A stretch of 64,000 nt of DNA from positions 4,691 to 68,690 of the forward strand of contig SJOL01010839.1 of assembly GCA_004794785.1 (NCBI GenBank), given 5' to 3'. Under the pieces are notes generated by a model. That model was not told the origin of the DNA, searched no databases, and saw nothing but the letters and a program-made list of their open reading frames with translations. This document shows, piece by piece, positions 26,001-35,207 of the stretch (position 1 is its first letter; each line of letters opens with the position of its first letter). The DNA comes from Opisthorchis felineus. Taxonomy: Eukaryota > Platyhelminthes > Trematoda > Opisthorchiida > Opisthorchiidae. The position numbers and the translations under genes were made by a program.

Positions 26001-26716
26001 ACCTAGTACGTCCTCCACCGATAGAGGGATCCGTGAAAGCTTGTTGCTGTGATAAAAGTTAAGAAAACTTCGTTAGGAGGTCACCACAAACGCCAACTGA
26101 AACTGCCCCAGACACCCGTCTGGATCTGACCTTGTACGCGATGTCTCACATGCTTTGGTGGTCCTGAATAAGATATGGCATAATATATACCACGCATGAG
26201 GAAAAGTAATCCGGCAAAACCGTCGTCGACCTACATCAGATTTGCCATCTTGTTTGCCTGTCGAATGGGTGATGAATTTGTGCCCCGAATGAATACCACA
26301 TACCTGGACTTCCTGTGACTTTGTACTGCATTTCGCTACTGGGGGATACTTCGTCTTCAGATAAGAATGTCGATTATTTGGAGCCACCTGCGTGTGTGTG
26401 TATGTGACTAGTGACTCTTCGAGCTGACGTTTCTCGCAAATCTGAATGGTTTGATCACTTTAGGATGAATTGGCCTGTCGGTTGACATGGCTAAGAATAG
26501 GTCTTGTAAGATGAAAGGCATCGCGATCCGAACGCAGTAATTTTAGATCTAGCCTTGATTTGGTTTTCCCTTTTTTGTCACATTGCTTAATTCCCCCCAC
26601 ACACACACACACACAACACGATAATGCCCAACTGATTTTTTGTCTTTCAGCTCGCAACTCCGCGCCCTCGGTCTAGCGTTTGCGTAAGTCCCCTGAGTAT
26701 CTCGTTTGATCAATGA
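5114..26716 (+). CDS. LMN: Nuclear lamin with a duplicated lamin-tail domain
   Basis: This gene encodes a nuclear intermediate-filament protein that polymerises under the inner nuclear membrane. Thirteen exons can be joined in a single consistent frame (5114-5374, 6499-6741, 10051-10200, 10803-10967, 16147-16499, 17226-17508, 17855-17974, 21118-21270, 21642-21830, 22523-22630, 24378-24512, 25775-25957, 26651 on), each with AG before and GT after. The visible protein is about 790 residues; most metazoan lamins are about 560-670. The head has [11 protein letters not shown], followed by coil 1A ([14 protein letters not shown]), a rod of about 345 residues ending in [16 protein letters not shown], a basic LIKRGVKR stretch (likely NLS), and then two successive tail domains. 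All introns are phase 0 except one, phase 2, at the rod/tail junction. Start: ATG at 5195 is possible, but the frame is open upstream to the acceptor. No CaaX prenylation box is seen at the end, so a last exon may be missing. Confidence 0.88.
5375..6498 (+). other. Lamin intron 1
   Basis: Donor GTGAGT and acceptor TTTCAAG. No repeat or other gene recognised inside. Confidence 0.6.
6499..6741 (+). CDS. LMN: Lamin exon 2: coil 1B, first part
   Basis: It encodes 81 residues in phase 0, ending at donor GTAAGA. The sequence is a continuous charged heptad-repeat helix (for example [20 protein letters not shown]), as in lamin coil 1B, with no helix breakers. Confidence 0.88.
9102..9415 (-). repeat. 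Family-C interspersed repeat
   Basis: The + strand starts CTACTCACATGGTTGCCAAG, followed by a CTTCGACAGCC...CCGAGTTTCCGTCAACC block. This is the reverse complement of the block found at 39540-39650 and 63105-63192 (CGGGGACTGCRCCTRCCTGA ... TTTTCAGCAACCTTATGAGTAG). The distal part (AATATCGTAAAC..., TGTGCGCATGAGTGTATTTC) resembles one arm of the foldback at 23345-23705. Its transposon class is not known to me. Confidence 0.6.
9707..9905 (+). repeat. Degenerate tRNA-derived SINE, family A
   Basis: The A box TGTAGCTCAATGGCTATGCG and a core-like stretch (GACCTGGCAGCATCTCGGAT) are recognisable, followed by CCGAAAAGTGGCTACA. It is much more decayed than the other copies. Confidence 0.5.
10051..10200 (+). 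CDS. LMN: Lamin exon 3: coil 1B, second part
   Basis: It encodes 50 residues in phase 0 between TCCAACAG and GTATGA. It contains [17 protein letters not shown] and [12 protein letters not shown], which match the strongly conserved end of lamin coil 1B (Glu-Glu-Leu-Asp-Phe type motif). Confidence 0.9.
10574..10757 (+). repeat. tRNA-derived SINE, family A
   Basis: It starts GAGCTCGAGATAGCTCATTGG, has a worn B box, then the core TGTCTAGGCTTGGGCAACCT and tail GGCACCGAAAGGGTGTTACA followed by an AT-rich run. It ends about 45 bases before lamin exon 4, inside the short intron 3. Confidence 0.85.
10803..10967 (+). CDS. LMN: Lamin exon 4: linker 12 and start of coil 2
   Basis: It encodes 55 residues in phase 0, with acceptor CACGTAG and donor GTTTGT. 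It is a charged helix ([20 protein letters not shown]) fitting linker L12 and early coil 2 of lamins. Confidence 0.87.
12391..12410 (+). repeat. G-rich run next to a SINE
   Basis: A purine run of almost only G immediately precedes the SINE at 12411. It is a possible G-quadruplex former or assembly-sensitive homopolymer. Confidence 0.6.
12411..12588 (+). repeat. tRNA-derived SINE, family A (well preserved)
   Basis: A nearly consensus copy: A box TAGCTCAGTGATTAGAG, B box GGTTCGAACCC, core CTGTCTAGGCTTGGGCAACC and the tail AACGAAAGGGGGCCACAGCT. The D-arm pairing GCTC/GAGT is largely kept, and GAGAT at the 5' end can pair with ATCTC after the B box, as in a tRNA acceptor stem. Confidence 0.9.
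13240..13424 (+). repeat. tRNA-derived SINE, family A
   Basis: A box TAGCTCAGTGGTTGAGGCG and B box GGTTCGAACCC are intact. The core is diverged (CTGTTTAGTCTTGAATAACC), and the tail GGGTGTTACAGCCGAACAAC is followed by an (ATT)-like run. Confidence 0.88.
14004..14037 (+). repeat. (TTA)n microsatellite
   Basis: About eleven trinucleotide units. Family-A SINEs here often end in ATT-rich tails, so this may be a leftover tail, but no SINE body is visible directly upstream. Confidence 0.85.
14903..15000 (-). repeat. Truncated family-A SINE (3' half)
   Basis: The + strand reads CTGCTGTAACACTCTTTAGG, then TCACCCGAAGGAATTATTAG and GGGCTACTGCCGGGTTGCTC, which is the reverse complement of the family-A core and tail. 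The tRNA head is missing. It abuts a family-B 3' segment in the opposite orientation. Confidence 0.7.
15001..15080 (+). repeat. Family-B repeat, 3' segment with GAT tail
   Basis: It contains GTACGGCAGCGAAGCATCGG, TTGAACACTGATGTCATGCT and a GTCGATGATGATG end. The same segment occurs in reverse at 46335-46420, where it runs into a long (ATC)n tract. Confidence 0.65.
16147..16499 (+). CDS. LMN: Lamin exon 5: coil 2 to end of the rod
   Basis: It encodes 117 residues plus two bases (phase 2 end, GTAAGC donor). It is continuous coil 2 helix and ends with [18 protein letters not shown], a clear match to the intermediate-filament rod-end consensus (L-D-x-E-I-A-x-Y-R-x-L-L-E-G-E-E). This is the strongest single piece of evidence for the family. 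Confidence 0.95.
16775..16938 (-). repeat. tRNA-derived SINE, family A, short copy
   Basis: On the minus strand: GAGCTCGAAATAGCTCAGTGG, B box GGTTCGAACCT, core CTATCTAGGCTGTATCTCAG and tail. It lacks the GGGCAACCTGGCAG part of the core, so it is a deletion variant. Confidence 0.82.
17226..17508 (+). CDS. LMN: Lamin exon 6: tail linker, NLS and start of tail domain 1
   Basis: The first base completes the Arg codon split at 16499. CHLSPTD follows (the LSPS-type motif after the lamin rod), then a basic LIKRGVKRT stretch that is a probable nuclear localisation signal. A Ser-rich linker precedes the first strands of the lamin-tail Ig fold ([26 protein letters not shown]). Donor GTAAGT, phase 0. 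Confidence 0.9.
17509..17854 (+). other. Lamin intron 6
   Basis: A 346-base intron; no repeat recognised. Confidence 0.6.
17855..17974 (+). CDS. LMN: Lamin exon 7: tail domain 1, middle strands
   Basis: It encodes 40 residues, phase 0 on both sides. [10 protein letters not shown] corresponds to the lamin-tail (L/M)GGWxLK motif, and [16 protein letters not shown] to the Y-K-F-P...L-K-A-G segment. Confidence 0.9.
18278..18451 (+). repeat. tRNA-derived SINE, family A
   Basis: CCGAGACAGCTCAGTGG, B box GGTTCGAACCC, core GTGTCTAGGCTTAGTCAG and tail AGGGTGTTACAGCTAAGCG. Confidence 0.87.
18600..18960 (-). repeat. Family-B repeat copy
   Basis: On the + strand it shares blocks with 46425-46680: GGGCTAG(T/G)ATRCTGTCAGGG, CCTAGAC, ATCGACTAAAGCCTTT, AGCCTGACCACAAGGCAGTG and TGTTTGTCAGACC. 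The orientation is inferred from the copy that carries the (GAT)n tail. Confidence 0.6.
21118..21270 (+). CDS. LMN: Lamin exon 8: tail domain 1, last strands
   Basis: It encodes 51 residues, phase 0, with CTTCAG acceptor and GTAAGT donor. It ends [19 protein letters not shown] followed by LDSDGS, which fits the final DLxWxxQxSWGxG...V-L-L-x-x-x-G strands of the lamin tail. It is strikingly similar in pattern to exon 11 (both carry TDAP...YNS...L-x-D-x-D). Confidence 0.85.
21642..21830 (+). CDS. LMN: Lamin exon 9: end of tail domain 1 and start of tail domain 2
   Basis: It encodes 63 residues, phase 0. VRAVCEI closes tail domain 1 (equivalent to the xVAxRxV end of other lamins). After a short Ala/Ser linker a second tail domain begins: [18 protein letters not shown], then [11 protein letters not shown]. 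This mirrors exon 6 ([14 protein letters not shown] ... [10 protein letters not shown]). Confidence 0.88.
22234..22410 (+). repeat. tRNA-derived SINE, family A
   Basis: TGGCTCAGTGGTTAGAGCGC, intact B box GGTTCGAACCC, core and tail close to consensus. It lies in lamin intron 9, about 110 bases before exon 10. Confidence 0.9.
22523..22630 (+). CDS. LMN: Lamin exon 10: tail domain 2, middle strands
   Basis: It encodes 36 residues, phase 0, with CTAG acceptor and GTATGT donor. [12 protein letters not shown] is the counterpart of [11 protein letters not shown] in exon 7 (the conserved xxGWxL motif), followed by an L...K-A-A-Q segment equivalent to L-K-P-H-S. Confidence 0.87.
23345..23705. repeat. 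Foldback element: inverted repeat with arms of about 135 bases
   Basis: The left arm (23345-23480, from CGCGAAATGCACTCATTTGC to the CATGTTTCAGTTGGTGTGAT area) is the imperfect reverse complement of the right arm (23565-23705, CATACCAGCTGAAACATGAG to GTGCAAATGAGTGTATCTCG). The spacer of roughly 85 bases carries ACTACTCATAAGG, the terminus seen in family-C repeats. The transcript would form a long hairpin. It may be a MITE-like element or two inverted insertions of the same repeat. Confidence 0.7.
23706..23815 (+). repeat. Family-C repeat block
   Basis: It contains AAACTCGGGGACTATGCCTA, GTGGGCTGTCGGAGTGTTTT and CAGCAACCCTATAAGTAGTG, matching 39540-39650 and 63105-63192. It directly follows the foldback arm. 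Confidence 0.65.
24378..24512 (+). CDS. LMN: Lamin exon 11: tail domain 2, last strands
   Basis: It encodes 45 residues, phase 0, with TTTTAG acceptor and GTAAGC donor. [19 protein letters not shown] and YDADHK parallel the exon 8 end ([25 protein letters not shown]). The conserved Trp of exon 8 is absent here. Confidence 0.85.
24590..24770 (+). repeat. tRNA-derived SINE, family A
   Basis: AAATGGCTCAGTGGTTAGAG, B box GGTTCGAACTC, core TGTCTAAGCTTGAGCAACCT, tail GCACCGAAAGGGTGCTGCAG and a T run. It starts only about 75 bases after lamin exon 11. Confidence 0.9.
24771..25774 (+). other. Remainder of lamin intron 11
   Basis: No repeat or gene recognised between the SINE and exon 12. Confidence 0.5.
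25775..25957 (+). CDS. LMN: Lamin exon 12: end of tail domain 2 and C-terminal linker
   Basis: It encodes 61 residues, phase 0, with CCACAG acceptor and GTGCGT donor. It opens with VRAVGKCEQ, the counterpart of VRAVCEI in exon 9, closing the second tail domain. A hydrophilic Ser/Thr-rich tail follows (for example [20 protein letters not shown]). Confidence 0.82.
26599..26615 (+). repeat. (CA)n microsatellite
   Basis: A short dinucleotide run about 35 bases before the candidate last lamin exon. Confidence 0.8.
26651..26716 (+). CDS. LMN: Possible lamin terminal exon
   Basis: After a good acceptor (TCTTTCAG) the frame reads [18 protein letters not shown] donor then overlaps the frame. If it is not used, translation runs ten more residues to TGA at 26714 and the protein has no CaaX motif. 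If it is used, the Cys would be the last codon before another exon, and a few more residues could complete a CaaX box. I could not find that exon. Confidence 0.45.
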   Translation, partial: LATPRPRSSVCVSPLSISFDQ

Positions 26717-29700
26717 ACCAGAATGTAAGATCAGTTTTTGTTGGCCAAAAACTACGTAACGGGTTGCAATAGTTTGAGATGTGTAAGCAAATAGGAGGGA
26801 GGGAACAACCACGCACAATAATGGCCTTAGTTCAAATGGCTTTAGTTTGGAGATGAAGTTGAATGTGCAGGAGGCAGTAGCTGTGTTACCGGGTCTTCTG
26901 TCCAAGGGGTCTTCAACGCAACAACGGATATTTTACTTAGATTACAGTATATTGCTTCTATACATTGGCACCAAGGCACTTTTTGACCACCATCAGAGTG
27001 ATCCCGCTCGGTACATTGCTGAACCTAAACAGCTTTGCGGGATAAACAGTCTCCTAACATTCAACCTGCGTGTTTGAAGTGGTGTAGCTGAGCGAGTTAC
27101 TCCTTCCGAAGATCCTCGAGCATATCTGGTCCAAGCGAACAACGCATCGGCAACTTGTATGGTTAAATGATGAAATCCCCCGTTCAGGTTTCTGACTAAA
27201 GTACCGAGCGCGATGTAACCACTTTGATAATAGACAAGATAAACATCGTAAAGCTATCCTATGGCAGCAGTGATTTGGCGCTGAGCCTTTTTTCTATCAT
27301 ACTATCTGTATTTGTCCCAATAAGCATTCAAAGAATGCCGCTCTTGTAGCATTTCTCCCAAAGTTGGGCATCGAATCTCAATTCTGAATATGAAAATGTC
27401 AGTATCTCAGGTTTTTTTTGGGTTTTTGGTTGAGTCATTCTCTGTGCTTGGCAATCTTGTTGGCCTAACCAGTGTGTCGTTCTGCAGCGCAGTCCATAAG
27501 TTACGCCAGTGGGTGTACTGAACAACGCTGCGTGCAACGTACACACGTCCTACTATGGAGTGAGCGTTCACCTCTAATTGGTCAGATAGTTTCTGAGCTC
27601 CACTACCAACACAAGCACCATCGTTCTCATCGGCAACAGTATACCAGTAGTAAACATTGGCGCTTAACTCCCACACAACCTTGAGGAAAGGGAAAGAGTG
27701 GGAACTTGGTGCACAAAACCCCCCTGTTTCTAGGGGAAAGGGTCAAAAGTAAGAGGCCGACATCTCCCAACAGCAATAAAATAAGCACAATTGGTATCAT
27801 GTTGAAGCAAACTGCCACCAGCAGTATTGAGCCCACATCTTTTGTGAACCTTGCTGGACACAAACCCAGCGCTAAATGGCACGCGCCATCTGGTCGGGTA
27901 GTTCGTTTAAGAAATTACAACGTGTTCACCACTGGGGTCAAAATGGAAAGCAGCACGTTCTTTGGTAGATGGTGATTGGACGTGCGCGGTACGTTTCCCA
28001 ATTACCACAACCGCACGAGTTTTATTTGTTGCTCTACGGATTGTGATTAGTTACCAAGGGTCCACTAATGCATCACTTCGTTGCGGACACTCCCACTATG
28101 CTATAAAGGTACCGGTGACCGGAGTTTCGTAGGCGTTCAAGATCATCAGATCGAGTGGGCCGAATTTCGCAAGTTGAGGTGAAATTTCTGTGATGGTTAA
28201 CTTGTGCACATCGCTCTTTGGCTTCTCGAATGCAAGTTGGCAAAAACTACCTGCCTGTAAATAATACGCACACTGAATTCCTCTGTCGCTGTACAATCGT
28301 CTGCTACGCAGTAGCAAAAATAGGTAAACCAGTCAACACATTCAGGCCATTTACCTTGATGATTCATGTACTCTTCTTTCCAGTCTTGTCGGTTCATGTG
28401 AACGGATGGCTACACCAACAACACATCCAGGCGAGTGACTGGGGAGTCGTATCTCGGACTGTGTTCGTTTGCTCTGAGACTACTCACCCTATAGCTTTTG
28501 TCTCCCACCGACCTCATTTGTGTATGCCTAATGAATATGCGGTCGTTGGTTGTGTGGTTTTCGAATCTCCTCTATCTTCGCCCGCCACCATACCGGTTAC
28601 CCTCATATCCAACGATGCTTTCTTCGTTCGCCCCCGTTTTCTCATTGTCTTGGTGCACTACTGCGATATTTTTCTTTGCTTCAGTTATTTTTCATGCATT
28701 GTAGTAACTTTTATTGGACATCAAAATATACTCATATCTCGTGACGACCGTCTGAGTGCTCTTTTTTTTTAAACATGCCGATTGAGTTCTACCCATCTGT
28801 TGGCAACTTTCTTGTTGTCAATTTGGTTTGTTGTCCAGTCTGGGATGTGATGTAGTACGGTGTATATTCGTTTGGTTGATTACTTATCGGAACAGTTCTT
28901 GACTATACTGGGACTGTAGAAAAGTTTATCAACTTATTCACATCAAAGTAATTTTCTCATTGTAGTCTGAGTATTTTCGAAAACAGGATTGATTGTTTCT
29001 GAAAGAGTTTAAATTACTAGTTTGTTCGCCGACCAGTTACTTCGTTGTTAACTGGACTTGTGTACTACGAGTAAAATAGTTGTTTTTGGTAGCATATCTC
29101 TGAAAGTTTCAACGAATATTCCGAATTGAGTATGAATTATCAATCGGTTATTAATTGTTCACCCATATTTCAAATTTGCCGGAGGTCATCAGCATCTCTT
29201 GAGGGAGGATATCAGAGAACCGACGTAGTTTCTTCACCACCTCACCCGTTGTAAACAAAGTAAGAGATTGCTCTGCCTAGCGCGGACTATCTGTTCCATA
29301 TAGTAATTGACAAACGGTCTTAGACAATCGCGTCTCCCGAGTGACACAGGTGATCAGCAATGTCATCCGTGAACTCTGAGCTTGTACTCTGGAAATACTA
29401 ATCTGTTGTAACGTTGGCCTCCCAATACACTGTGGAGAATGTCACCGATCATGAAACAGAAGAGGAATGGGGCTCAGAAGCCAAGGGGGGTTGAAAACTG
29501 ACTGTATGTTCTTACTTCACCTAAGCTTTGAGGTTACAATGTTTTGTTCATTAAAAAAACTGCAGACCTCACTTTTTATTAGCATTTCTATGCAGCAGAC
29601 AGAATCTGATGTCTAAGATGTGTAGCATTCGGGGAGAGGACGAAGATTTGGCCTACACAACCACGGCAGGTGCCGAAACCATACTTGTTATTCTTGCTCG

Positions 29701-30826
29701 GAGGACTGTTTAAAAAGAATGACAGAAGCCGTCAACTTAAATGTAACTGAAATCGGGTTTATCGTACGATGACTGCTGTGGATAGTACAGGAGCCTTTCT
29801 TAGAGGTAGGGACTACAGTATGTCCGGTCTACTGGTCTCCTGCTACGCCATAAAAGAGAAACTACCAAGGTTTTGCACAAGCACTTTCCCACTATTTGTG
29901 ACGGGAGCTGAGGTTAGATTATTTCAGCTGGACGCTTTATGGCTTTTCGTGGACTGTGCCCCTCCATGGATTTCATTCTCGCTAAAAAGGCTCATGGATA
30001 TCTCCAGTCAGTAAATTCCGGGCAGATGAACCGTTAAACTGTCTGAAAATGCTGTGCTCGTCGCTCAGGTTGTTGTTGGAGATTGTGACTTGTCTAGCTT
30101 CGCAGGTGGATTTGCCAACATCCAGGCGTTTGTTACCCGTGGCCTGAATGAAGTAGAACAGGCTTTTGAACGTTCTAAAGGTGACAGCGACTTCTATTTC
30201 GGAAGCGCATCCTCACTGCTAAGCCACCAGTTCCTTGTTCCTTCAAATTCATGCTTCAAGAAGCTGCCTATCTCCTTATGTTGGCCGTCAGGCGATATAG
30301 GGCGATTTCCGTCTGAGAGTTGAATGGAATGCACATAAACCTATTGACGATCACTCCTTTGACCTAAATCACGTCTCTCCACCCTGGTAGTCTACATTGC
30401 ACCTCCCATTTGTGCAGCGTTATTTAACTGTACACTACAGAATGATAGCCACTGTAATGAGCGTTGGTTAAACGGAGGGTTGTTTTGTGAGCTTGATCGA
30501 GTTTGAGCCGTCAGAACGTACCAGCAACCTTGTACCAAATAATGCTTATTCCGATTCAGCACAATCGGTCCTGTGCGAACGGTACTCCTGTACGCTGCCC
30601 CCATCTATGGTTGGTTACGATATGATAAATTTGACACAAATCTCTGTCGTACAGGGATGATGCCAAGTAGCTGAGCGACACTGACAATGTTCAGAGGTTA
30701 CTTGTGAGAAGAATTTAACTGTCAGAGCACCCTATTGTTGGAGCAGTTTACCCCGGGTGTCTTTTTCCCTAATTTCACGTCTTTTGGCGTTAAACGACCG
30801 ATTCCGGCGTTCAGATCCTCCCCGAT
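26717..30826. other. Region downstream of lamin without recognised gene
   Basis: There is no exon with family resemblance. An AATAAA at 27775 is too isolated to assign. The open frame 28218-28772 (184 codons) has no recognisable motif and no codon-like conservation that I can judge. A LINE scrap lies at 29290-29480. Confidence 0.45.
29290..29480 (-). mobile_element. Possible RTE-type RT scrap
   Basis: On the minus strand a frame reads APFLFCFMIGDILHSVLGG, resembling the PLAPFLFNF...DEI...L-G segment of RTE reverse transcriptases, then decays with stops. It is too short for firm assignment. Confidence 0.4.
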
Positions 30827-31004
30827 CAGCTGTTACATCCTTTCGGTGCCTAGCTGCCATGCTACTCGAAGGAAGCGCGAGGGCTGAGCTACTTCTAGGT
30901 TGCCCAATCCTAGACGGTAGCTGTAGAGATACCGGGATTGGGTTTGAACCACTGACTTTCCGGTCAGGATGTTCGCGCCTTAAGCACTGAGCTGTTCGGA
31001 GCTC
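30827..31004 (-). repeat. tRNA-derived SINE, family A
   Basis: On the minus strand: GAGCTCCGAACAGCTCAGTG, a worn B box (GGTTCAAACCC), core and the tail CCTTTCGGTGCC...CAGCTG. An open frame covers it on the minus strand but is SINE-derived. Confidence 0.85.
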
Positions 31005-34000
31005 AGATCCCCAGCTAGAACGACACTGGGCGCTTTCTACAGAAGCTCGTGTTGTCTTAGGTGGAATTCCTTTTTGACTTCTGCTAGACCCCTGAACTTC
31101 TGGTCTGCTTTCTATTCTAACATATGCGGATACCAGAAAAATCGTCCGTAGGTCTGACAGTAGGGCACACTTTTTCCTGTTACACATTTCCAACACTTAA
31201 GTGATGACGTTTGTTTGATCGATTACAATGCAAAAAATAACCGAAGGTGTCCCTCAAAAGCTCCGCAGGAATGTAACGAAAGTATCTTTTTCACCGAATA
31301 GATGTGCACTCATCAAGTTGTGTTATGTGCTTGTGTTTTCGTACCAAGCTTTTAACGCATGGGACTGCAACTGTTAGACGAAACGCGTGTTTCCCCCCTA
31401 TTTACTTGTGGCTTACTTTGGCCATTGTGCGTGTGGCGGCACATGTGTCGTCTGGATATTCAATGATACGGGAACCATGTTTCTTTCGTGTGTATTTGCG
31501 GCATTTTGTTGGATTGCATTCACATTGCTCTTGTTTGAATCTAAATTTTGACACGCATGTTCATCTCGGATGTTGATACATACGATCATGGAAACCAACA
31601 TCAGGCGTCTTGCCAGCATCTGCGGGATACCTTATTCATTGTAGCAGAAATATATTCTGAAGACCACTAGGTTAGAAACGGGCGAAGAACCATTCAGAAG
31701 TAAACCATGTCGCTAGCGAAGCGCCTATCTCACGTTCGATAAAAGGTATTCTGTTCGGACATTCCAATTTTTGTAATTGCCCTCTTGGTTCCATTTAGTA
31801 AACCTACTGAACAATCAGTCCGCCCACATAGGGGAACCATCGCACAAATTGCTTGGGCATTTACCATATGGAGTCGTCAATTGAGGAGGCTTTCAGCTGT
31901 TTAATTGCAATGTATATCAGCTGCCCGTTGTCGAATAGTATAGCGATTGGCTAGTAGCCTGGAGGTTCGTGGGAGGCACACTGTTGATGCTTTCCGATGA
32001 AGTTGAAACAGCCGTGCGGATCTTCTCGCCTTTTGAGCACTTAACGGATGCGGTTTTGATTGAAGTACGAAACATTGTTTCTCATTAGAATAACATCACA
32101 TAGTTTCCTTCTGGGTTGCAAGTCAGATGTTGTTGAAAGTGTAAATCACCATTCAACGAGTCTCAAACCGGTGATTATGATTCGGCCCACTCCGTACGGT
32201 TTTCTGTGAATGCATTATGTAATTCTCTGGGACACAACACTCCCCTAATCCGTGATCGTCATTTATGCCGATAACCGAAAGCTCAAGGTTATCAGGATTG
32301 GTTAGCATCACTTCAAATTCAGCGCGGTATCATCCAGCTCCCATGCTGTCTAACCTGCGTGATTGTTAAATATCTATACGAATTCCTACGCGGAATTTTT
32401 GCGATAGCTTTTTTTTCGTGCACTAATCGTTCCAAGACTATCTTAGAGTTCAGTGGATTTTTTTTCTAGTTGACCAGTTGATTTCACCACAACAGCGGCA
32501 ATCAACCGATGTACTACTGCGTTGGAACGAACACGGTTGTAGTGGATATGTTGCTAAGGCCTTATGAATACAATACAAGTAACATAGATCGAAGACACTG
32601 AGGAAATTTGCTCCAGTTAGAAGCACGTGACAGTAAGGGGTCTTTGATGTGTTGATACCTGCGAGATGTAATGGAAGCACCAGTAGCTGCGTCTCGTCAA
32701 AAACAATACTGCATTGTTTTAGCCATTGTTGAACTTTAGACAGGCCTTGAGTAGTCTAGTGGCCCACCGCAACCAATCACTGTGAAGGAAAGTTGACAGC
32801 ATGGAACTGAGGAGATAATCATCAACTGTTTAACGAGGACGGGTATATGTCTACCGGAGTTATGGAAGCGCTTATTGGCTGGACTGGACAGCTTCACGAA
32901 ATTTACTGTGAACCAACCCCCCTAACTTCTGCTAGCCTATAAACACATTGATCAATTTGTACTGGTCGATTTAAAAAAAAAACTAATGGTTTTCCTTGTG
33001 CTGTTACAATTTTCGTTCGCAATGTTCATTTGTCCTGCAAACCCTAACTACGTGTTAGATAAGTTTTTATTCAATTTCCGTTACAACGAACCGGTTTATC
33101 AGTTCACTGAAACACTGCTGTACCGTGATGTACCGCACCGGTTGTAAGGTTGTATTTGATGGAAAGATGGCCGCCTTTGATAGGATTCGTTATGTGCTGC
33201 GATTTTCGGCTCATGGGTTACTCCGTTCCGATCGCTTTTTTCTCACACCTACACATCGAGGGCCAGTTGTTTTAGTGTTCGTTTTTTTCAATAACGCTAG
33301 TCAACAGTTTGCATGCAAATGCGAACCACCTGCCAGCTTCGCTTCAGCTATTTCGATTATTTCCGTCGTCGTGGCCTAAAAAATTTCCACTCTCAGTGGA
33401 TCGATGGTCGTATGACGAGATTAGACTGGGATAGATACTTAGTGAACACACAACAGAATCCGGTGTTTATCCAATTTTATCCGCAAGCAAAGAGGAAGCA
33501 TCTTTTAGGGCTAACAAACTGGTTCCTTACTGGGACTTCCCTCTCCCATGACATAGATAAATGGATGGATCGTCGCTGGCGAGTACCACGTTCGATTAAC
33601 GAAACTTCAGCATTTGTGTTTTTTGTAGCTTCTGTCAGAATTCGGAAAAAGTGCTTCAGTTCGAGTAGAGGTAGACAGACGCCTCTGGAGAACAAGGGGA
33701 ACCTTTTCGGATCGATCACATCCTCGATCTACAACAAGAATTCGGCTGTAGCTAGAACATCCGAAATGAGCAAGATCACAGCACTGCGGTGTCTTAGTGG
33801 TACCACAAATTTTCTTCTAAGCGTCTTTAAACACATTTGAATGTTGGCAGAAACAGCTGAAAAAAATGAAGCTCCGTCCAATCAACAGTTTTCCGTATTG
33901 ACTTCCCTACGGGAATGGAGCGTATACAGAAGATATGGAACTTTATCAAGCACTGTCTGCGCTGTCAAAATTAAGTATATCCCTTAATCAGTGACTTATG

Positions 34001-34107
34001 TTTATGTTTCTCGCAGGCGAGACGATCGATGCTTCCTGAAGCCTTGTTGTACCGCGGAGATGGAGCTCGATTCTTCAAAGTGACGCGAGGCCTAATTTGA
34101 TAGGGTA
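31005..34107. other. Region without recognised gene
   Basis: An open frame at 33313-33840 (175 codons) has no known motifs. No repeats of the families described here were recognised. Confidence 0.4.
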
Positions 34108-34139
34108 TTGTTTAACTCATTAACAGGTTTAACAGGACA

Positions 34140-34340
34140 GAAACCTCCAGGAATGTGTTGGTCTCTTCTCCGGTTCAATTATGGCGATCTTCCAGTCGTT
34201 AGGAGGAAAGTGATCAAGTCGACGGTGGGAAACCTGGTTAATCATGTAGGAGATGATATCGGGGAATTTTTAAGGAATCTGGATACGGAACCCGTCGTCA
34301 AAAGGGTACGAACGGGCATAAGCGAAAAGTCGTCGAGAGG
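34140..34340 (-). mobile_element. Possible LINE (CR1/Jockey-like) RT fragment
   Basis: The minus strand reads FPDIISYMINQ, then PPNDWKIAIIEPEKRP. This recalls the block before the first RT motif in non-LTR elements (I-x-x-Q-S...P-x-D-W-K-x-A-x-I-x-P). It is followed by a stop. It lies next to a minus-strand SINE at 34374-34548. Confidence 0.4.
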
Positions 34341-34373
34341 ACCCTGAGACGTTCATCTGCTGAAAAAAAGATC

Positions 34374-34548
34374 GTTCAGCTGTAACACTTTCGGGGCCTA
34401 ACTGCCATGCCACCAGAAGGAAACATGAGGGTTGGGATACTGCCAGGTTGCCAAAGCCTAGACAGGGGAAGTCGAGAGGCTGAGGTAGGGTTGGAGCTAT
34501 GGACCTTCCGTTCAGTAAATTCGCGCTCTAACCACTGAACCATCTCAT
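34374..34548 (-). repeat. tRNA-derived SINE, family A
   Basis: On the minus strand: GAGATGGTTCAGTGGTTAG, a degraded B box, core CTGTCTAGGCTTTGGCAACC, CTGGCAGTATCCCAACCCTC and tail GTTACAGCTGAAC. Confidence 0.87.
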
Positions 34549-35152
34549 ACAATTCTGTGGGGCCGGGATGGAGGGTTTAAGTCGAAGCCAAAGTACTTTT
34601 GAACCTGGGGACGCCATACCACGGATGCTTGGGTTAGCGGTCAGTGAATGCTGCAGATACTCGCTACTCATTATGGTAATCCACCACTGACCACCATTCT
34701 TGGGCATATTATATTCTAGACGTTCAGGAAGCTGGCTCTTCCACATACAGAAGACCGTCAAAGCAGCGGGGAGGGAATACTCACCTAGTAGAAGGATTTC
34801 ATGGACCTTCCCCTTAAATCATCACTCTTCGGGGAAATCGTAACATGCATCGAGGCTAACGGTGAACGCTGGTTTGGTGAGCTAACACAATGCGCTTCCA
34901 CATCGACCGCTAACGTTTAGTGGGCCTAATATGTGTGACATCCAGTCCTGTGTATGACGCTAACTAATCTATACAATACAATAGGGAATAGATAATGAAC
35001 TGATTAGACTCAGTCTTGCAAAAAGGTCCAATATACTTGTCCGGTTGCTTTTCTGGTTCCCGGAATCTGATACACAAGCTGGTTCTGTGGATAGCTGGTT
35101 TGTCACAACAAGGCTTGTTGTGCGCGAAAATCAGCAGAGTATACTAGTACAC

Positions 35153-35153
<1 letters not shown>

Positions 35154-35204
<51 letters not shown>
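35154..35204 (+). repeat. (TA)n microsatellite
   Basis: An uninterrupted TA dinucleotide tract of about 51 bases, able to form a cruciform or to vary in length. Confidence 0.95.

Positions 35205-35207
<3 letters not shown>

Noticed and set aside
28218..28772. 184-codon open frame on the + strand
   Set aside because: No recognisable motif, low-complexity hydrophobic stretches, no splice or repeat support; likely chance.
33313..33840. 175-codon open frame on the + strand
   Set aside because: No family resemblance; the overlapping minus-strand frame is equally open. Could be decayed transposon DNA.
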